A program made the position numbers and the translations under genes. The notes beneath the pieces are model-generated. The model was given only the letters and a program-made list of their open reading frames with translations, did no database searches and had not been told where the DNA came from. From positions 1 through 38,622 of the forward strand of contig JOFO01000051.1 in NCBI GenBank assembly GCA_000721275.1: a stretch of DNA of 38,622 nt, written 5' to 3'. Each line of letters opens with the position of its first letter. The stretch's first letter is position 1. The stretch comes from Microtetraspora glauca. Its GTDB lineage: Bacteria; Actinomycetota; Actinomycetes; Streptomycetales; Streptomycetaceae. Shown here one piece after another: positions 7,451 through 17,959 of this stretch.

Positions 7451-8356
7451 TCAGTCGGTGGTGAGGACGATTTTGCCTCGGCTGTGGCCGCTGTCGCTGA
7501 TGCGCTGGGCTTCGGCGGCCTGGGAGAGCGGGCGGGTGGTGACGGTGGTGATCAGGTCGCCGGCGGCGGCTGCGCCGGCCCATGCCGTCAGGCGGCTCGC
7601 GGAGCGCTGCTGGGGGCCGTCGGCGAAGGTGATGCCGAGCTGGTGGGCTCGGAAGTCGGCGAGGGTGACGATGCGCTCGCGGGTGCCGCGCAGGGCGAGG
7701 GAGTCTTCGAGGGCTCCCTTGCCGGCGATGTCGAGCACCGCGTCGACGCCGTCGGGTGCGAGTTCCCGTACCCGGTCGACCAGACCGTCGCCGTAGAGGG
7801 TGGGGGTGGCGCCGAGCGAGGCGACGTACTCCTGGTTGGCGGGGCCGGCGGTGCCGATGACGCGGACGCCTCGGGTGAGCGCGAGCTGGACGGCCACGGT
7901 GCCCACCGCTCCGGCAGCACCGTGCACGAGCAGGGTTTCCCCGGCTGTGACGTCGAGCAGGGCCAGGACGCGGTCGGCGGTCTCGCCGGCGACGGGCAGG
8001 GCGACGGCGTGTGCCCAGCCGAGGGCCGCGGGCTTCGGGGCGACGGTGGTCGCCAGGGCGTACTGGGCGTAGGAGCCGGTGTCGGACCAGCCGAATACCT
8101 CGTCCCCTACGCGCAGGCCGGTGACGCCCGTGCCCACGGCGTCGACGATGCCGGCGACCTCCAGGCCGGGCACGGCGGGCAGCCGGGTCGGGAAGACGGC
8201 CTCCAGCGCACCGGAGCGGATCTTGCCGTCAAGGGCGTTCACCCCGGCGGCCTTGACGCGGACGCGCACCTGCCCGGGCGCGGGACGCGGGATCTCGATG
8301 TCCGTCTGGCGCAGGACATCGGCGCTGCCGAAACGATCGAAGACGATGGCCTTCAT
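7451..8356 (-). CDS. zinc-less quinone oxidoreductase (MDR family)
   Basis: A 301-aa NADPH-dependent enzyme of the medium-chain dehydrogenase/reductase family, quinone oxidoreductase branch. The GroES-like N-terminal half has RPAPGQVRVRVKAAGVNALDGKIRSG and VPGLEVAGIVDAVGTGVTGLRVGDEVFG. The Rossmann half has LLVHGAAGAVGTVAVQLALTRG, the AAGAVG nucleotide motif typical of this group. The catalytic and structural zinc cysteines of alcohol dehydrogenases are absent. GGAGGAG precedes ATG 8356 at the right distance, which overrules an upstream start. The gene sits under a MarR operator and is followed by marR itself, the usual layout for electrophile or quinone detoxification. It shares strand with the cupin and hydrolase genes upstream. 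Confidence 0.9.
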   Translation of the reverse strand: MKAIVFDRFGSADVLRQTDIEIPRPAPGQVRVRVKAAGVNALDGKIRSGALEAVFPTRLPAVPGLEVAGIVDAVGTGVTGLRVGDEVFGWSDTGSYAQYALATTVAPKPAALGWAHAVALPVAGETADRVLALLDVTAGETLLVHGAAGAVGTVAVQLALTRGVRVIGTAGPANQEYVASLGATPTLYGDGLVDRVRELAPDGVDAVLDIAGKGALEDSLALRGTRERIVTLADFRAHQLGITFADGPQQRSASRLTAWAGAAAAGDLITTVTTRPLSQAAEAQRISDSGHSRGKIVLTTD

Positions 8357-8417
8357 GACTACTCCTCCGGCGCCGCCACCCGGTGAGGTGGTGCGGCGCA
8401 TCAGACGTGCAGGATTT

Positions 8418-8431
8418 AGTGGCTAGCCACT
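8418..8431. promoter_or_regulatory. MarR-type operator, oxidoreductase-marR promoter
   Basis: AGTGGCTAGCCACT is a perfect 14-bp palindrome 61 bp upstream of the oxidoreductase start. Half-site and spacing (AGTGG-N4-CCACT) match the site at 10098-10113 in front of the hydrolase gene. It lies where the minus-strand promoter should be. Confidence 0.65.
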
Positions 8432-8553
8432 TGAATGATGCGAAAGGTACGGGGATGTCGGGTCCGTCGGTCGGTCCGGGCCTTTGAGGGATGCCGGGGC
8501 CCGGATTCCGCCGCCGGCCGCCAGGGCACGAGGTGCCTGGTGGCGGTGCGGGG

Positions 8554-9021
8554 TCAGCGCGGCGGGCCCAGGATGACGCCGCCGTAGAGGTCCGCCGCTT
8601 CGGCGAGGAGGGAGCGGGGGATCGTGAAGTCGTCGGGGCGCGGCGTGCTCAGGTCGCGCCCGGCGTGCCGGAACATGCCCTCGATGCCGCCCGGTGTGGC
8701 GATCATGAGGAGGTCGGCGCGTTCGGAGGTGATGCGGTAGGAGTGGGGGGTGTTGCGCGGCAGGTAGACGATTCCGCCTTCGCGCAGTTCGTGTTCCTCT
8801 TCTCCCGCCCAGACCAGGGCCGATCCCTTGAGGAGCATGAAGACCTCGTCCTCGCGGGTGTGCAGGTGGAAGGGCGGGGCCTCGCCTCTGGTGACGTCGA
8901 AGCGGCCCACGGTGAGCTGCCCGTCGGTGGCGTCCTGGTCGAGCAGGACGGAGAACGTTCCGCCGTCGAGCCATTCCAGCTTCTGCTGGTTCTCGGTCTG
9001 GGCCAGGTAGGGCATGGTCAT
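8554..9021 (-). CDS. cupin-domain protein
   Basis: A 155-aa single-domain cupin, quercetinase-like. Cupin motif 1 is visible as PPFHLHTREDEVFMLLKGSALVWAG, giving metal ligands His-x-His and the Glu of REDE. Motif 2 is GGIVYLPRNTPHSYR with the last histidine. The C-terminal part (EGMFRHAGRDLSTPRPDDF) is helical. GAGGAGG stands 5 nt before the first ATG. Related enzymes are dioxygenases or isomerases acting on aromatic or keto compounds, often next to quinone reductases; the substrate here is not shown. It is on the same strand as the flanking hydrolase and oxidoreductase, 70 bp after the former, and is probably transcribed with the hydrolase. Confidence 0.85.
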   Translation of the reverse strand: MTMPYLAQTENQQKLEWLDGGTFSVLLDQDATDGQLTVGRFDVTRGEAPPFHLHTREDEVFMLLKGSALVWAGEEEHELREGGIVYLPRNTPHSYRITSERADLLMIATPGGIEGMFRHAGRDLSTPRPDDFTIPRSLLAEAADLYGGVILGPPR

Positions 9022-9091
9022 GATGTCCTCCTCGGCGGGCGGTGCCCGCCTCTTCTTTCGGGTGGCCGATCCGGTGGGCCGCGGCGCGGGG

Positions 9092-10063
9092 TCAGGCGGT
9101 GAGCGTGCGGCGCACCCAGGCGGTGCGGGCGGCGAGGGCGGCGGTGGACAGGGCCGCGGCGGGGGCGGCGCCGTCGAAGATGTGGAACCCGCCGGCCCAG
9201 ACGTGGAGTTCGGCCTGGACGCCGGCGGCCCACAGGCGGGAGGCGTAGGCGACGTCCTCGTCGCGGAAGACCTCCGCGGAGCCGACGTCGATGGCGGCGG
9301 GGGGCAGGCCGGACAGGTCCGTGGCGCGGGCGGGGGCGCTGTAGGGGGAGACGGCGTCGGTGCCGCGGAGGTCGCCGAGCAGCGCGGTCCAGCCGGTGGT
9401 GTTGCTCTCCCGGCTCCACGTGCCGGTGCCGGAGTACTGGAGCGTGGAGACCGTCCGGTCGCGGTCGTCGAGCATCGGGCTCATCAGCAGCTGCGCCAGC
9501 GCCTTCGGTCCCTTGCGGTCGCGGGCGAGCAGGGCGGTGCCGGCCGCGAGTCCGCCGCCGGCCGAGGTGCCGGCGAGGAGGATGCGCCCGGGGTCGATGC
9601 CGAGCTCGGCGGCGTGGGCGGCGGTCCAGGCGAAGCCGGCGTAGGCGTCTTCGACCGGGGTCGGCGCGGGGTGCTCGGGAGCGAGGCGGTAGTCGAGGGA
9701 CACGACGACGGCGTCGTGCTCCAGCGCCCAGTCGAGGATGTTCTGGATGCCGGTGAAGCGATCGCCGATGATCATGCCGCCGCCGTGCAGGAAGTAGATG
9801 CCCGCGCCGGCGGTGGTCTTCCCGCGTGGGGTGAAGACGGAGGCGGTCAGGTCGCCGTCGCGGCCGGGGACGGTGACGACCCGGTGGTCCAGGGCGCGGG
9901 TGCTGAGGAGGTCCTCGATCGGGGCGGTGAAGGGCGCGGCCCGCAGCGGCTCGATCATCTCCGCGGTGATCGCGGAGGGCAGCGGGCTGCCGGCGAGCAG
10001 CGCACTCAGCTCCGGGTCGTAAGGGGGGCGGGCGGGGGTCTCGGGCGTGGTCGTGACCGTCAT
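9092..10063 (-). CDS. alpha/beta hydrolase, HSL (family IV) esterase
   Basis: A 323-aa esterase of the hormone-sensitive-lipase family. Seen in order: the oxyanion HGGG motif (IYFLHGGGMIIGD), the VVSLDYRLAPEHPAPTPVEDAYAG block typical of the family, the nucleophile elbow GTSAGGG with catalytic Ser, the acidic residue in GSAEVFRDEDVAYA, and the catalytic His in WAGGFHIFD. No signal peptide. ATG 10063 is preceded by GGAG; a longer start at 10111 would begin inside the operator. Substrates of the family are short-chain or aryl esters. The matching MarR-type site in its promoter and shared strand suggest it belongs to the same regulon as the quinone reductase. Confidence 0.92.
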   Translation of the reverse strand: MTVTTTPETPARPPYDPELSALLAGSPLPSAITAEMIEPLRAAPFTAPIEDLLSTRALDHRVVTVPGRDGDLTASVFTPRGKTTAGAGIYFLHGGGMIIGDRFTGIQNILDWALEHDAVVVSLDYRLAPEHPAPTPVEDAYAGFAWTAAHAAELGIDPGRILLAGTSAGGGLAAGTALLARDRKGPKALAQLLMSPMLDDRDRTVSTLQYSGTGTWSRESNTTGWTALLGDLRGTDAVSPYSAPARATDLSGLPPAAIDVGSAEVFRDEDVAYASRLWAAGVQAELHVWAGGFHIFDGAAPAAALSTAALAARTAWVRRTLTA

Positions 10064-10086
10064 GGCGTGCTCCAGGGAGAGGACCC

Positions 10087-10114
10087 GCCGACCACTTATG
10101 TGGCCGACCACTTA
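10087..10114. promoter_or_regulatory. MarR-type operator, hydrolase promoter
   Basis: On the minus strand 10113-10098 reads AAGTGGTCGGCCACAT, the same AGTGG-N4-CCAC palindrome as at 8418. A second half-site array results because GCCGACCACTTA is directly repeated at 10087-10098 and 10103-10114 with a 16-bp period. The array is about 24-51 bp upstream of the hydrolase start. Confidence 0.6.
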
Positions 10115-10525
10115 AAAGTAGCGCGGGGTTACGTGGCTGGCAACATATTTGGGGTGACGGCTTCCTCGCACAGCCGGAACCGGCAAGGGGCGCTGGTGGC
10201 CGGGGTGGTGGCATGGCTCGGGAGGCAGCTCGTCCAGGTGTCCTCACCCGGGAGAGGGCTGATGGGCGTCTTCCGGATCTCGACCGGACCCGACCGGCGG
10301 AGAACGTCGCCCGGACCCGACCGGCGGAGAACGTCGCCCGGCCGCCCGCGGGAGAAGAGCGCTCCCGCACCGACCACCGGCTCCGGCGAGCGCCTACGCG
10401 GCAGGCCCGCGTAGAAGGCTCATAGACGGTCCGTAGACGAGCCTGACCAAGGATCGAGAAGCACATGCCCGCCGTTCGGCGAGGCACACGTACAGGAAAC
10501 GAGCTGGCGGACCATGGGAGGTGAC
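10115..10525. other. intergenic stretch between operator and LAL remnant
   Basis: Nothing gene-like is supported here. It contains a 27-bp tandem duplication at 10285-10338 and the upstream region of the broken regulator. Confidence 0.4.
10285..10338. repeat. 27-bp tandem duplication, 2 copies
   Basis: A 27-bp unit beginning CGGACCCGACCGGCGG is present twice, end to end and identical. It is a simple recent duplication in non-coding DNA; two copies without spacers exclude a CRISPR array. Confidence 0.85.
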
Positions 10526-11070
10526 ATGCTGCGCGCGCGGCCGGCGCGGGGGGCCCAGGCGCTGCTCGGTCGGAGCACGGAGATCGCTGCGCTGAGGCAG
10601 CTCATCACGCAGGCCTGCGCCGGCACGGGCGGTGTCCTCGTGCGGCACGGGGAAGCGGGCATCGGGAAGACCACGCTGCTGGAGAACGTAGGGACAGAGT
10701 TCGGCAACTCGCAGGTCCTGCGAGTGGAGAACACCGGGCCAGAGGCCGAGGTGTCCTTCGCCGGGCTTCAGCACCTGACCAGTTCGCTGACGGGCCACTT
10801 CGGCGGGCTGCCGCAGCCGCAGTGGGAGGCGCTGGGCGCGGCTCTGGGGCGCCGTCCGGGGCCCTCTCCCGATCACCTGCACCTCGGACTGGCGGTCCTG
10901 GGCCTGCTCTCGGCCACGGCCGAGACACGACCGGTGGTCGGGCACCCCCACGACCGGAGGAGTCCTTCAAGGCAGCCAGGCTTTCCCGGCTTCCCCCCGA
11001 GGTTCGCCGCTTTCTGCTCCTCGCGGCGGCGCAACCCGACGGTGATCCGCCGTCGGTCGGGGGGCCTGCC
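10526..11070 (+). pseudogene. broken LuxR-family (LAL) ATPase regulator
   Basis: The first about 140 codons, started at ATG 10526 with GGGAGG upstream, encode the N-terminus of a large ATP-binding LuxR regulator: LLGRSTEIAALRQLI, Walker A GEAGIGKTTLLE (residues about 42-53), EVSFAGLQHL and AVLGLLSATAETRPVV. Normally a Walker B (VDDAHWLD) follows. Instead the frame changes at about 10950, and the next frame (10957-11050) reads EESFKAARLSRLPPEVRRFLLLAAAQPDGDP, which belongs several hundred residues later in such proteins. So an internal deletion plus frameshift joined two distant parts; the C-terminal helix-turn-helix is missing. Full-length members have about 900 residues. Confidence 0.75.
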
Positions 11071-11506
11071 TCGCCTCCGGCTCGCGAGGCCGACGCTCGC
11101 GATTCCACGCTGCCGAGGAGCATCGGGCCGGCGACAGGCGGTGAGGCCACGTCGGGAGCGGCCGAGCGTCAACCCGCCGAGGGCCAGAGGGCCGTGTTCC
11201 GTAAACCGGAACGACGTCGATGTACGCCAGTTCAGTGGTGCGTGGGCGGACGCCGTCCGTGTGCGGAGGCACTCAACGTCCGATGGGACACCAGGCAAGT
11301 CGGCATCCGGTCAGCATGAGTCCCCGCACGTTCCGGGGAGGCCGTCTCAGCAGGCGCCGGTGCGGCGCGAAATCCCGGACGGGGGAACCGTCCAGCCCGA
11401 CCGCAGCGATGTTCCTCACAAACACCGGACGGGACCGTCGGTGTAGGGTCGACGACGCCCTTGACCTGCACGAAGCAGGCAGGGAGCCGTCTCAGAGGAG
11501 TCCACA
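11071..11506. other. intergenic stretch before panD
   Basis: No supported gene. The left part is probably decayed tail of the LAL regulator (AVFRKPE in one frame recalls the family's FRHPL segment). TAGGGT at 11444-11449 is a possible -10 for panD, about 58 bp before its start; no good -35 was found. Confidence 0.4.
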
Positions 11507-11932
11507 GTGCTGCGCACTCTGTTCAAGTCCAAGATCCACCGGGCCACCGTCACCCAGGCCGACCTGCACTACGTCGGTTCCGTGACCGTCGACGCCGATC
11601 TGCTGGACGCCGCCGATCTGCTGCCCGGCGAGCTCGTGCACATCGTCGACGTCACCAACGGGGCCCGGCTGGAGACCTACGTCATCGAGGGCGAGCGGGG
11701 GTCCGGGGTCGTCGGGATCAACGGGGCCGCCGCCCATCTGGTGCACCCCGGCGACCTGGTGATCCTCATCAGCTACGCGCAGATGGAGGACGCGGAGGCG
11801 CGGGCGTACGTGCCGCGCGTCGTGCACGTCGACGCCGCGAACCGCATCGTGGAACTGGGCGCCGACGCCTCGGCGCCCGTGCCCGGCAGCGACACCGTGC
11901 GTCCGCCGCACGCGGTGCCGGCACAGGTCTGA
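11507..11932 (+). CDS. panD: aspartate 1-decarboxylase
   Basis: PanD makes beta-alanine from L-aspartate for pantothenate and CoA synthesis. The 141-aa proenzyme carries [17 protein letters not shown], with the self-cleavage site between Gly24 and Ser25 that creates the pyruvoyl group. Also seen are Lys9 in [11 protein letters not shown], the Arg-containing [17 protein letters not shown] segment, and [21 protein letters not shown]. Length is normal for actinobacteria. The GTG start has AGAGGAG at a good distance. It is followed after 17 bp by a GNAT acetyltransferase gene, likely in the same transcript. Confidence 0.96.
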   Translation: MLRTLFKSKIHRATVTQADLHYVGSVTVDADLLDAADLLPGELVHIVDVTNGARLETYVIEGERGSGVVGINGAAAHLVHPGDLVILISYAQMEDAEARAYVPRVVHVDAANRIVELGADASAPVPGSDTVRPPHAVPAQV

Positions 11933-11949
11933 GCCAGGGAGCGGTCCGC

Positions 11950-12309
11950 ATGGCAGAGCAGCGGGCGGTCGAGCCGGTCATCCGGAACGTGCGGGAGAGG
12001 GGGCGGCTGGAGGCGTACGTCGGCGAGGACTTCGCCGGCGTGATCGTCTCCTTCGCCCTCGACGAGGAGCCGCACGCCCTCGTCATCGTGCACACGGTCG
12101 TCGAGCCCGGCCACGAGGGCAAGGGGATCGCGGGCGCGCTCGTGCGCGAGTGCTACGCGATCGCCGCCCGCGAGGGCGTCCCCGTCTTGCCGCTCTGCCC
12201 GTACGCCGCCCGGTGGGCCGAGCGGCACCCCGACGAGGCCCCGCCGGCCCCGGCCGGGCTGGTCCGTGCGGCGGAGCGGCAGCTCGCGGCCACCCCCGGG
12301 CTGTGGTGA
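11950..12309 (+). CDS. GNAT acetyltransferase, small YjdJ-like family
   Basis: A 119-aa stand-alone N-acetyltransferase of the compact type (PF14542-like). The acetyl-CoA binding segment is IVHTVVEPGHEGKGIAGALVRECYAIAAREGV, with the G-x-G-I-A pyrophosphate loop, followed by the family's VLPLCPYAARWAERHPDE, where C-P-Y and the final HP are characteristic. The N-terminus forms the short beta sheet (GRLEAYVGEDFAGVIVSF). ATG 11950 follows panD by 17 bp with AGGGAG nearby. Substrate unknown. In Escherichia coli an unrelated-subfamily GNAT, PanZ, controls PanD maturation; the neighbourhood here is suggestive but this protein is not of the PanZ type. Confidence 0.85.
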   Translation: MAEQRAVEPVIRNVRERGRLEAYVGEDFAGVIVSFALDEEPHALVIVHTVVEPGHEGKGIAGALVRECYAIAAREGVPVLPLCPYAARWAERHPDEAPPAPAGLVRAAERQLAATPGLW

Positions 12310-12440
12310 CGGCGGTCGCCCGCACCGCCGGGTGACCCGTACGGAGGCGCGCGGCGGGCCGGGGCGGACTCGGCGGTGCCACCCTGGAAATCGGGGGTAG
12401 AAGGCCCGCCGGGGGGAGACCGTCGACCGGGAGGTCCGTC

Positions 12441-12671
12441 ATGACCCATCCGTACCCCGACCCGCTGCCGCCCTCGCCGATCCCGCCGCCGGAGCCGTCG
12501 CCCCCGCCGGTTCCGCCGCCGAACCCGGTGCCCGCCCCGCCCGACCCGGTGCCGCCCGCGCCGCCGCAGCCCGGCGGGCCCGTACCGCCGCCGGAACCGC
12601 AGCCGCAGCCCGGGCCCGCCGGGCGCGCCCGGACGGGTGTGGCCCCGGGCAGAGCGGCAACACCCCGCTGA
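12441..12671 (+). CDS. proline-rich small protein, 76 aa
   Basis: A 76-residue ORF with GGGAGG 7 nt before the ATG. Residues 5-60 are over half proline, in runs such as PPPEPSPPPVPPPNPVPAPP, ending in an Arg/Gly/Ala tail. There is no signal peptide, membrane segment or cysteine. High GC makes proline-rich shadow ORFs common, so the good ribosome site is the main reason to keep it. It may be an unstructured small protein. It lies 131 bp after the GNAT gene and 102 bp before the wall hydrolase gene. Confidence 0.45.
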   Translation: MTHPYPDPLPPSPIPPPEPSPPPVPPPNPVPAPPDPVPPAPPQPGGPVPPPEPQPQPGPAGRARTGVAPGRAATPR

Positions 12672-15077
<2,406 letters not shown>

Positions 15078-15407
15078 ACCCTCCACGATCGCTCGCCAGG
15101 CCGTTCCCGTCGTCAGACCAGGGAACGCCTTCACCGGTACCGCCGACGCAGTACGCGGCGGACCCGTACACCCCGGGGCGTACGTCATCGCAGGTGAAAG
15201 CGGGAGGAATCGGCCGCTTTCCCTCCCGGGAGGCGGTACCGGTCGCACGCGGCCCCCGCACGCCCACGACTCATCCCGAGCCAGTACCTCCGTCTCCCGG
15301 TCCACTTTGGACCGCACGCGAACCGGCGCCGGACGGGAACCGCGATACCGTCGCCCAAACGTCACCGACCCGCCCGGACGCGACCGGACCAACACCCAGG
15401 GGGAGCA

Positions 15408-16139
15408 GTGACCGACGGCGACAGCCCGCCCGACCTCGGCGGCTTCTTCGTCCTGCGTACCGCCCCGCCGCCCGCCGGCGGCGACCACCGCCCGCTCGCC
15501 CGGCTCTACGCCGGCGACCGCGACCCCGCCGGCGACGCGCCCCTCCACGCGCGCGTGGACCGGGTCACCGCCGCGCTCGGCGCGGCCGAGCGGCGCGTCG
15601 GCGCGTCCGTCGCCCACCTCGGGCTCGCCGCCCGCCTCTGGTCCACGGCCCTCGGTCCGGCCGCCCTGCACGGGCGCTTCCCCGCCCTCGACCCCGCCGC
15701 GCTGCACTGGGACCCGGCCGCCTCCGCCCCGGACGACCTCTGGTGGTCCGGGAGCGACACCCGGCCCGGTACCGTCGCCGCGCTCCGCGAGGCCGTCCAC
15801 GAGGCCCACCTCGTCCCGCTGCACGCGGCCTTCGCCCGCGACACGCGGATCTCGCCCCGGCTGCTCTGGGGCAACGCCGGGTCGGCGCTCGCCGGCGCGC
15901 TGCGCGAACTCGTCCGCTGGTCCCGCCGCCACGGCCGGCCCGCGACCGCCGACCGGGCCGCCGCCCTCGTCCAGGGCCTCCTCGACCATCCGGACCTCGC
16001 CCGGACCCTCCACGGGCCCGCCCTGCGCCGCACCACCTGCTGCCTCTACTACCGCTCCGCCTCCGGCGGCCTCTGCGGCGACTGTGTGTTCGACCACGCC
16101 CCCGGTACGGGTTTGGAGCGGCGGCCCCCCGCTCCGTAA
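15408..16139 (+). CDS. FhuF-type [2Fe-2S] protein
   Basis: A 243-aa cytoplasmic protein ending in RRTTCCLYYRSASGGLCGDC. The cysteines Cys211, Cys212, Cys223 and Cys226 form C-C-x10-C-x2-C, the peculiar [2Fe-2S] motif of FhuF ferric-siderophore reductases. The middle part has the family's RLWSTALGPAAL and LLWGNAGSALAGALREL segments. FhuF proteins reduce iron in hydroxamate siderophores after import. The GTG start has GGGGAG 5 nt ahead. It stands alone between the DMT gene and a zinc-ribbon SDR; there is no siderophore transporter beside it, though an exporter and PPTase are 13 kb to the left. Confidence 0.85.
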   Translation: MTDGDSPPDLGGFFVLRTAPPPAGGDHRPLARLYAGDRDPAGDAPLHARVDRVTAALGAAERRVGASVAHLGLAARLWSTALGPAALHGRFPALDPAALHWDPAASAPDDLWWSGSDTRPGTVAALREAVHEAHLVPLHAAFARDTRISPRLLWGNAGSALAGALRELVRWSRRHGRPATADRAAALVQGLLDHPDLARTLHGPALRRTTCCLYYRSASGGLCGDCVFDHAPGTGLERRPPAP

Positions 16140-16142
16140 AGT
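16113..16142 (+). promoter_or_regulatory. promoter of the SDR gene
   Basis: TTGGAG (16113-16118) and TAAAGT (16137-16142) are separated by 18 bp. The pair lies at the end of the FhuF-type gene, about 60 bp before the SDR start. Confidence 0.45.
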
Positions 16143-16202
16143 TGACGTTTCAAGACCCCCGGCGGCAGCCCGCCCGCGAGCGATCGAGGAACGACCACGG
16201 CC

Positions 16203-17678
16203 ATGACGGTGACCGAAGAGAACCAGGACCACGGCCCGGGCATCGACCCCGAGCGCCTGGCCGTCTGCCTGAGCGTCCTCGACGAGCTGGAGAAGATCGA
16301 GGTCGACCACCCGGACGCGATCGCCGTCCGCCGCGCCACCGCCGGCATCTACCGCACGGTCAAGCAGCGCCGCCGCCAGGAGCGCCGCGCCGCCAAGACC
16401 GCGCACGACCGCGCCGTCACCGAGGCCACCGCCACCGGCTCCGCGCAGCGCATCGACGACGAGACCGAGGGCCTGCTGCCCACCTCCGTCACCGAGGCCG
16501 GCCGGATCGCGGGCATACTCCAGCGCCCCCGGTCCTGCTACACCTGCAAGACCCGGTACGTCGAGGTCGACTACTTCTACCACCAGCTCTGCCAGGACTG
16601 CGCCGCCCTCAACCGCGCCAAGCGGGAGGCCCGCGCCGACCTCACCGGCAAGCGCGCCCTGCTCACCGGCGGCCGGGCCAAGATCGGCATGTACATCGCG
16701 CTGCGGCTGCTCCGCGACGGCGCGCACACCACGATCACCACCCGCTTCCCCAAGGACGCCATCCGCCGCTTCAAGGCGATGGAGGACTCCGCGGAGTGGC
16801 TGCACCGCCTGGAGGTCGTCGGCATCGACCTGCGCGACCCGGCGCAGGCCGTGGCCCTCGCCGAGCAGGTCGCCGCCGCGGGCCCGCTCGACATCCTGAT
16901 CAACAACGCCACGCAGACCGTGCGCCGGCTGCCGTCCGCGTACGCCGCCCTGGTCGACGGCGAGTCCGCGCCGCTCCCGGCCGGCGAGCTGCCCGCCCAC
17001 CATGTCATCGGCGCCTTCAACTCCGGCGCGGTCGACGGCCTCGCCGCGCTGCCCGCCGGCACCAGCGGCCTCGACGCCCAGAAGGTCGCCGACCTCGCCC
17101 TCGTCGCGGGCAACGCGAGCCTGGAGCAGTACCAGGCGGGCACCGCGATCGACGCCGGCGGTCTGCTGCCGGACGTCGTGGACACCAACACCTGGGTGCA
17201 GACCATCGACCAGATCTCCCCGGTGGAGCTCCTGGAGACCCAGCTCTGCAACTACACCTCGCCGTTCATCCTGATCAGCGCCCTGCGCCCGGCGATGGCG
17301 AAGGCGGCGGCGCAGGCCGCGAGCGGCCGGGCGTACGTCGTGAACGTCTCCGCGATGGAGGGCGTCTTCAACCGCGGCTACAAGGGCGCCGGACACCCGA
17401 ACACCAACGCGGCCAAGGCGGCCATGAACATGGTGACGCGGACCAGCGCCCAGGAGATGTTCGAGACCGACAAGATCCTCATGACCTCAGTCGACACCGG
17501 CTGGATCACCGACGAGCGCCCGCACTTCGACAAGCTGCGGCTCGCCGAGGAGGGCTTCCACGCCCCGCTGGACCTGGTCGACGGCGCCGCCCGCGTCTAC
17601 GACCCGGTCGTGCGCGGCGAGGCGGGCGAGGACCTGTACGGCGTCTTCATGAAGGACTACTTCCCCGGCAAGTGGTAG
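16203..17678 (+). CDS. SDR oxidoreductase with N-terminal zinc ribbon
   Basis: A 491-aa protein. Residues 1-100 are helical and charged (QRRRQERRAAKTAHDRA). Cys112-x2-Cys115 (SCYTCK) and Cys130-x2-Cys133 (LCQDCA) form a probable zinc ribbon. From residue 148 a Rossmann domain follows: RALLTGGRAKIGMYIALRLLRDGA (TGGxxxIG cofactor loop), then DILINNATQTVRRL (NNA motif). An insert of about 100 residues separates this from YVVNVSAMEGVF with catalytic Ser383. Where classical SDRs have Y-x3-K, this protein has Thr401-x3-Lys405 (HPNTNAAK); a Tyr lies at 393. Thus the chemistry may differ or be lost. GAGGAA is 13 nt before the ATG, rather far. A strong terminator ends it. Confidence 0.85.
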   Translation: MTVTEENQDHGPGIDPERLAVCLSVLDELEKIEVDHPDAIAVRRATAGIYRTVKQRRRQERRAAKTAHDRAVTEATATGSAQRIDDETEGLLPTSVTEAGRIAGILQRPRSCYTCKTRYVEVDYFYHQLCQDCAALNRAKREARADLTGKRALLTGGRAKIGMYIALRLLRDGAHTTITTRFPKDAIRRFKAMEDSAEWLHRLEVVGIDLRDPAQAVALAEQVAAAGPLDILINNATQTVRRLPSAYAALVDGESAPLPAGELPAHHVIGAFNSGAVDGLAALPAGTSGLDAQKVADLALVAGNASLEQYQAGTAIDAGGLLPDVVDTNTWVQTIDQISPVELLETQLCNYTSPFILISALRPAMAKAAAQAASGRAYVVNVSAMEGVFNRGYKGAGHPNTNAAKAAMNMVTRTSAQEMFETDKILMTSVDTGWITDERPHFDKLRLAEEGFHAPLDLVDGAARVYDPVVRGEAGEDLYGVFMKDYFPGKW

Positions 17679-17706
17679 ACGGCCGCCCGGCCGTCCCGCG
17701 AGCAAG

Positions 17707-17737
17707 AGCGCCCTTTCCGCCGGAAAGGGCGCTTTTT
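17707..17737 (+). terminator. intrinsic terminator after the SDR gene
   Basis: A perfect 12-bp stem (AGCGCCCTTTCC with GGAAAGGGCGCT), 3-nt loop and a T-run right after it, 29 bp past the stop codon. It is the clearest Rho-independent terminator in the window. Confidence 0.92.
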
Positions 17738-17959
17738 CGGTCTCCGTCACCCGAACGCGTCACACTTTGGAGCCCGGTAGAGCGCAACCGCGCTCATCTG
17801 GTTAGGCTGGGGCCCACGGCCGGCCACCGGAGCGACACCCGCTCCACAGCCGGCCAGGGGACAGGCCGCCCACCCCGGCCGCGGTCCCGCCCGATGACCG
17901 GCGCCACCGCGACCGAACGGCTCTACGTTCCCCTCTGACGCGACACAAAGGAGTGCGCG

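Noticed and set aside
10285..10338. CRISPR-like repeat
   Set aside because: Two adjoining copies, no spacer, no cas genes.
9018..10487. 489-aa minus-strand ORF
   Set aside because: Arg/Pro-rich frame shadow of the HSL-family hydrolase.
10873..11298. Minus-strand ORFs over the broken LAL gene
   Set aside because: No motif and no ribosome site; plus-strand LAL likeness explains the coding signal.
11507..12309. GNAT as PanZ
   Set aside because: The sequence matches the small YjdJ-like subgroup (CPY...HP), not PanZ.
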